This document shows positions 44,712 to 46,952 of a DNA stretch of 46,952 nucleotides, in pieces. Positions within the stretch are counted from its first letter, which is position 1. Every line of letters begins with the position of its first letter. The stretch comes from an uncultured Methanobrevibacter sp. Its GTDB lineage: Archaea; Methanobacteriota; Methanobacteria; Methanobacteriales; Methanobacteriaceae. The notes under the pieces were generated by a model. The model did no database searches, was not told the origin of the DNA, and saw only the letters and a program-made list of their open reading frames with translations. The position numbers and the translations under genes were made by a program. The DNA lies in assembly GCA_902771225.1 (NCBI GenBank), contig CACXWH010000018.1:1-46952 (forward strand), written 5' to 3'.

Positions 44712-46952
44712 ATGAATAAGAAATTAGTATTTTTTATTTGTTTGATTGGAATAATTCTTTCCGCAGCCTGTGTATCTGCTGCTGAAGATGTTGATCAGAC
44801 AATTATTGGGGATACAAGTAACTTGGACGCTAATGGAGATGTATTAGCAATATCTCCAGGAGAAAATGAGATTCTGGGTGCTGATGAAAATGGTACCTTT
44901 ACAGAATTGCAAGATATGATAAATAGGGCGGGAAACAACCCTATAAATTTAGAAAAGAATTATAAATGGGATGAGAATTTTACAGGTTATGGAATAGAAA
45001 TTAATAATGCAATAACCATTAACGGTAATGGACACAGTATTGATGCATTAGGCCATATCCGGATTTTTGAGCTTAAAGCAGTAAACGATGTAATATTGAA
45101 TAATATTACCTTTAAAAACGGAAATACCGATGGATGCGGTGGAGCAATTAATGTATGGAATGTTTTATCCAACAGTAAGTTTACGAACTTGAATTTCATT
45201 AATAATACTGCTGCAGACAATGGTGGTGCTATCCGTTTCAGATATGCATCCACAGGCAATTTATTTGAAAATGTATTATTTGAAAATAACACTGATGCCA
45301 AAAACGGTGGAGCAATATATATGGAAGGCTCATCTTCACTAAATACATTTAAAAACGTAGAATTTATAAATAACGTTGCCAATGATAATGGTGGAGCAAT
45401 ATATTTTTATGGTGAATCCATATTAGATGCATTTAATAACGTAAGATTTGAAAATAACCGTGCTGAAACAGCAGACGGCGGCGCTATCAATTTCTATCAA
45501 AGAGTAAATAATACAAAATTCAATGAAGTTACATTCTATAAAAATACTGATGTTTCTAGTTCAGGTGGAGCAATAAACTTTGATGAAGATTTGGTAAATG
45601 CTGTATTTAACCATACATCATTTATAGAAAATTCTGCTGTTATTGGTGGTGCATTAGGTATTAATGGACTTATTGCATCAAATACCTTTGAAAACATATT
45701 ATTTATAGATAACACTGCTTCAAATAATGGTGGTGCAATAAACATCGGTACATGGCAACTTTCAACGTTTAATGGAAATAAATTTAAAAGAGTCATGTTT
45801 ATCAATAATACTGCTTCAAATGATGGTGGAGCATTGTTTGCTAATGCTCAAAGTTCATCAAACACCTTTGAAAACTTGATAGTTCTAAATAACACTGGAA
45901 ACAATGTTATTTATATGAATTATCCTGATTCCACAAATGTTATTAAAGACTCAATTTTCATGAACAATGATGCCAATACAATAACTACTGGTAGTGTAAA
46001 TATTCAATTGACTGATAACTGGTTTGGAAACAATGCTACAAACTATAATGAAAATCCAAATGTTAATGCTAATTTAGACAATTGGCTGTTCTTGAATGCT
46101 ACAGCAAATCCTGCTGCACTCGCTATGGATGAAAAATCAATAGTTACATTTAAATTTTATTCATACAAAGGTCCGGACTCCATAAGTGAATATGATGGAT
46201 CACTTAGTGTTCCTTTAGATTTAAATTCAACTCTCGGATCACTTGATAAAACTAATGCATCTATTGGTGAAGAGATTACATATACTCCTTCTGAAATGGG
46301 AAAAGGAAGTGTAACAGGTCAATTTGAAAATGTATACAACACCATTAACATAGAAAATGCAAAAATACCTACTACCATTAAACTTACTGAAGATAGTTAT
46401 ATTGTCTATGTAGATGATACAAAAGATAACCTCGCTGTGCTTCAGGATAACGAAGGAAAAAATGTCACTGGTGAATATACCTTAACTTACACTTCCAGTG
46501 ATGTTTCTGTTGTTAAAATTGTTGATGATTCATTTGTTGCTGTTGGTCAAGGTATTGCTACCATTACTGTTTCATTCAATGGTACCGATATGTATGAAGC
46601 TACCGAAGATGTTTCATTTAATGTTGGTGTATTAAAAATACCTACTACTATTACTATTGTAAATGATACTTTGAATCTTAAAGTGCTTGATATAATTACT
46701 GATATTGCTGCTTTAAATCCTGCTGAAGCAGGTAATTTAGTTTACAATTCAAGTAATACTACTGTAGCTACAGTTTTAAATGGAGTAATTTTCGCTACAG
46801 CTAAAGGTCAAACAACAATTACAGTCAGTTTTGCCGGTGATGATAAATATGCTGCTGCTGAAAATAAAACTATAACCGTCAATGTAAGCTTAAATGATGC
46901 AAGCGTTACCGTCGAAAACGATACATTGGATTTATACGTTGATGACACATAC
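44712..46952 (+). CDS. Adhesin-like surface protein, 5' part (runs off the window)
   Basis: 747 codons, open to the window end. Signal peptide KKLVFFICLIGIILSAACVS (cut near AAED), then a right-handed beta-helix (about residues 80-430) with at least seven N-G-G-A-I/L repeats about 28-35 residues apart (DNGGAIRFRYAST, KNGGAIYMEGSSS, DNGGAIYFYGES, DGGAINFYQ). From about 560 on come bacterial Ig-like (Big_2 type) units that start near IPTTI and contain SSDVSVVKIVDDSFVAVGQG, then ATITVSFNGTD; at least three are visible. AAGGTTG lies upstream of the ATG and a TATA-like TAAAATATATTATATTATAT lies at 44631-44650. The end, including any anchor, is outside the window. Confidence 0.88.
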   Translation, partial: MNKKLVFFICLIGIILSAACVSAAEDVDQTIIGDTSNLDANGDVLAISPGENEILGADENGTFTELQDMINRAGNNPINLEKNYKWDENFTGYGIEINNAITINGNGHSIDALGHIRIFELKAVNDVILNNITFKNGNTDGCGGAINVWNVLSNSKFTNLNFINNTAADNGGAIRFRYASTGNLFENVLFENNTDAKNGGAIYMEGSSSLNTFKNVEFINNVANDNGGAIYFYGESILDAFNNVRFENNRAETADGGAINFYQRVNNTKFNEVTFYKNTDVSSSGGAINFDEDLVNAVFNHTSFIENSAVIGGALGINGLIASNTFENILFIDNTASNNGGAINIGTWQLSTFNGNKFKRVMFINNTASNDGGALFANAQSSSNTFENLIVLNNTGNNVIYMNYPDSTNVIKDSIFMNNDANTITTGSVNIQLTDNWFGNNATNYNENPNVNANLDNWLFLNATANPAALAMDEKSIVTFKFYSYKGPDSISEYDGSLSVPLDLNSTLGSLDKTNASIGEEITYTPSEMGKGSVTGQFENVYNTINIENAKIPTTIKLTEDSYIVYVDDTKDNLAVLQDNEGKNVTGEYTLTYTSSDVSVVKIVDDSFVAVGQGIATITVSFNGTDMYEATEDVSFNVGVLKIPTTITIVNDTLNLKVLDIITDIAALNPAEAGNLVYNSSNTTVATVLNGVIFATAKGQTTITVSFAGDDKYAAAENKTITVNVSLNDASVTVENDTLDLYVDDTY

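Noticed and set aside
44987-45805. Minus-strand frames of 131 and 89 codons
   Set aside because: Both are antisense to the beta-helix of the adhesin at 44712 and repeat the mirror of its GGAI motif (IAPP).

Overview
The window looks like a piece of a methanogen chromosome of the order Methanobacteriales, most likely Methanobrevibacter or a close relative. The evidence is the very low G+C, archaeal TATA boxes (TTTATATA type), GGTGA-type ribosome binding sites, DUF4013 and DUF2225-like proteins, zinc-ribbon membrane proteins, and several adhesin-like surface proteins with beta-helix and Ig-like repeats. The species call is inference; no rRNA or tRNA gene is present.

Layout. (1) 1-4020: the 3' part of a type III-A CRISPR-Cas operon (cas10 tail, csm2, csm3, csm4, csm5, cas6), tightly overlapping. 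It is followed by two tandem 108-bp repeats, not by a CRISPR array. (2) 4450-9103: a broken SWIM zinc-finger gene, an intact UvrD/AddA-like helicase with a RecB-type Fe-S nuclease, and a frameshifted secreted Ig-like protein. (3) 9506-19971: an accessory, probably defensive island. It has a giant DUF4011-SF1 helicase-Vsr-DUF3320 protein (HheA-like) with two internal helical repeat arrays, a zinc-ribbon coiled-coil protein, a decapitated phosphodiesterase remnant, a split pRiA4b ORF-3-like gene, and a protein that appears to join an McrB-type N-terminal domain (MrcB_N) to an HExxH metalloprotease-like domain. (4) 20177-26763: a secreted M14-like metallopeptidase with a C-terminal anchor, a PAP2 phosphatase, and an ATP-grasp ligase followed by a MATE exporter with a degenerate HATPase tail. 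(5) 26830-37529: small zinc-ribbon, acidic and secreted proteins, an 876-residue adhesin and two paralogous leaderless mini-ORFs. (6) 37564-39902: an IS1182-type element. (7) 39971-42953: an SDR oxidoreductase-MFS transporter pair and a DUF4013 protein. (8) 43237-44608: an IS630-type element whose transposase is split, with a textbook A AAA AAG slippery heptamer at the first break. (9) 44712-end: a second adhesin running off the window.

How the parts fit: genes 1-19971 are mostly anti-parasite functions (RNA-guided interference, helicase-nucleases, possible modified-DNA sensing with a protease), mixed with decayed genes, as in a defence island. The remainder is mainly cell-surface biology with two transposable elements. 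At least five loci carry single-base frameshifts, several at homopolymer runs. They may be real decay or consensus errors; the intact 7.4-kb AT-rich helicase gene argues against a uniformly poor sequence.

The best candidates for something undescribed are the MrcB_N-HExxH fusion, the repeat-array helicase with its zinc-ribbon neighbour, and the pair of leaderless mini-ORFs.
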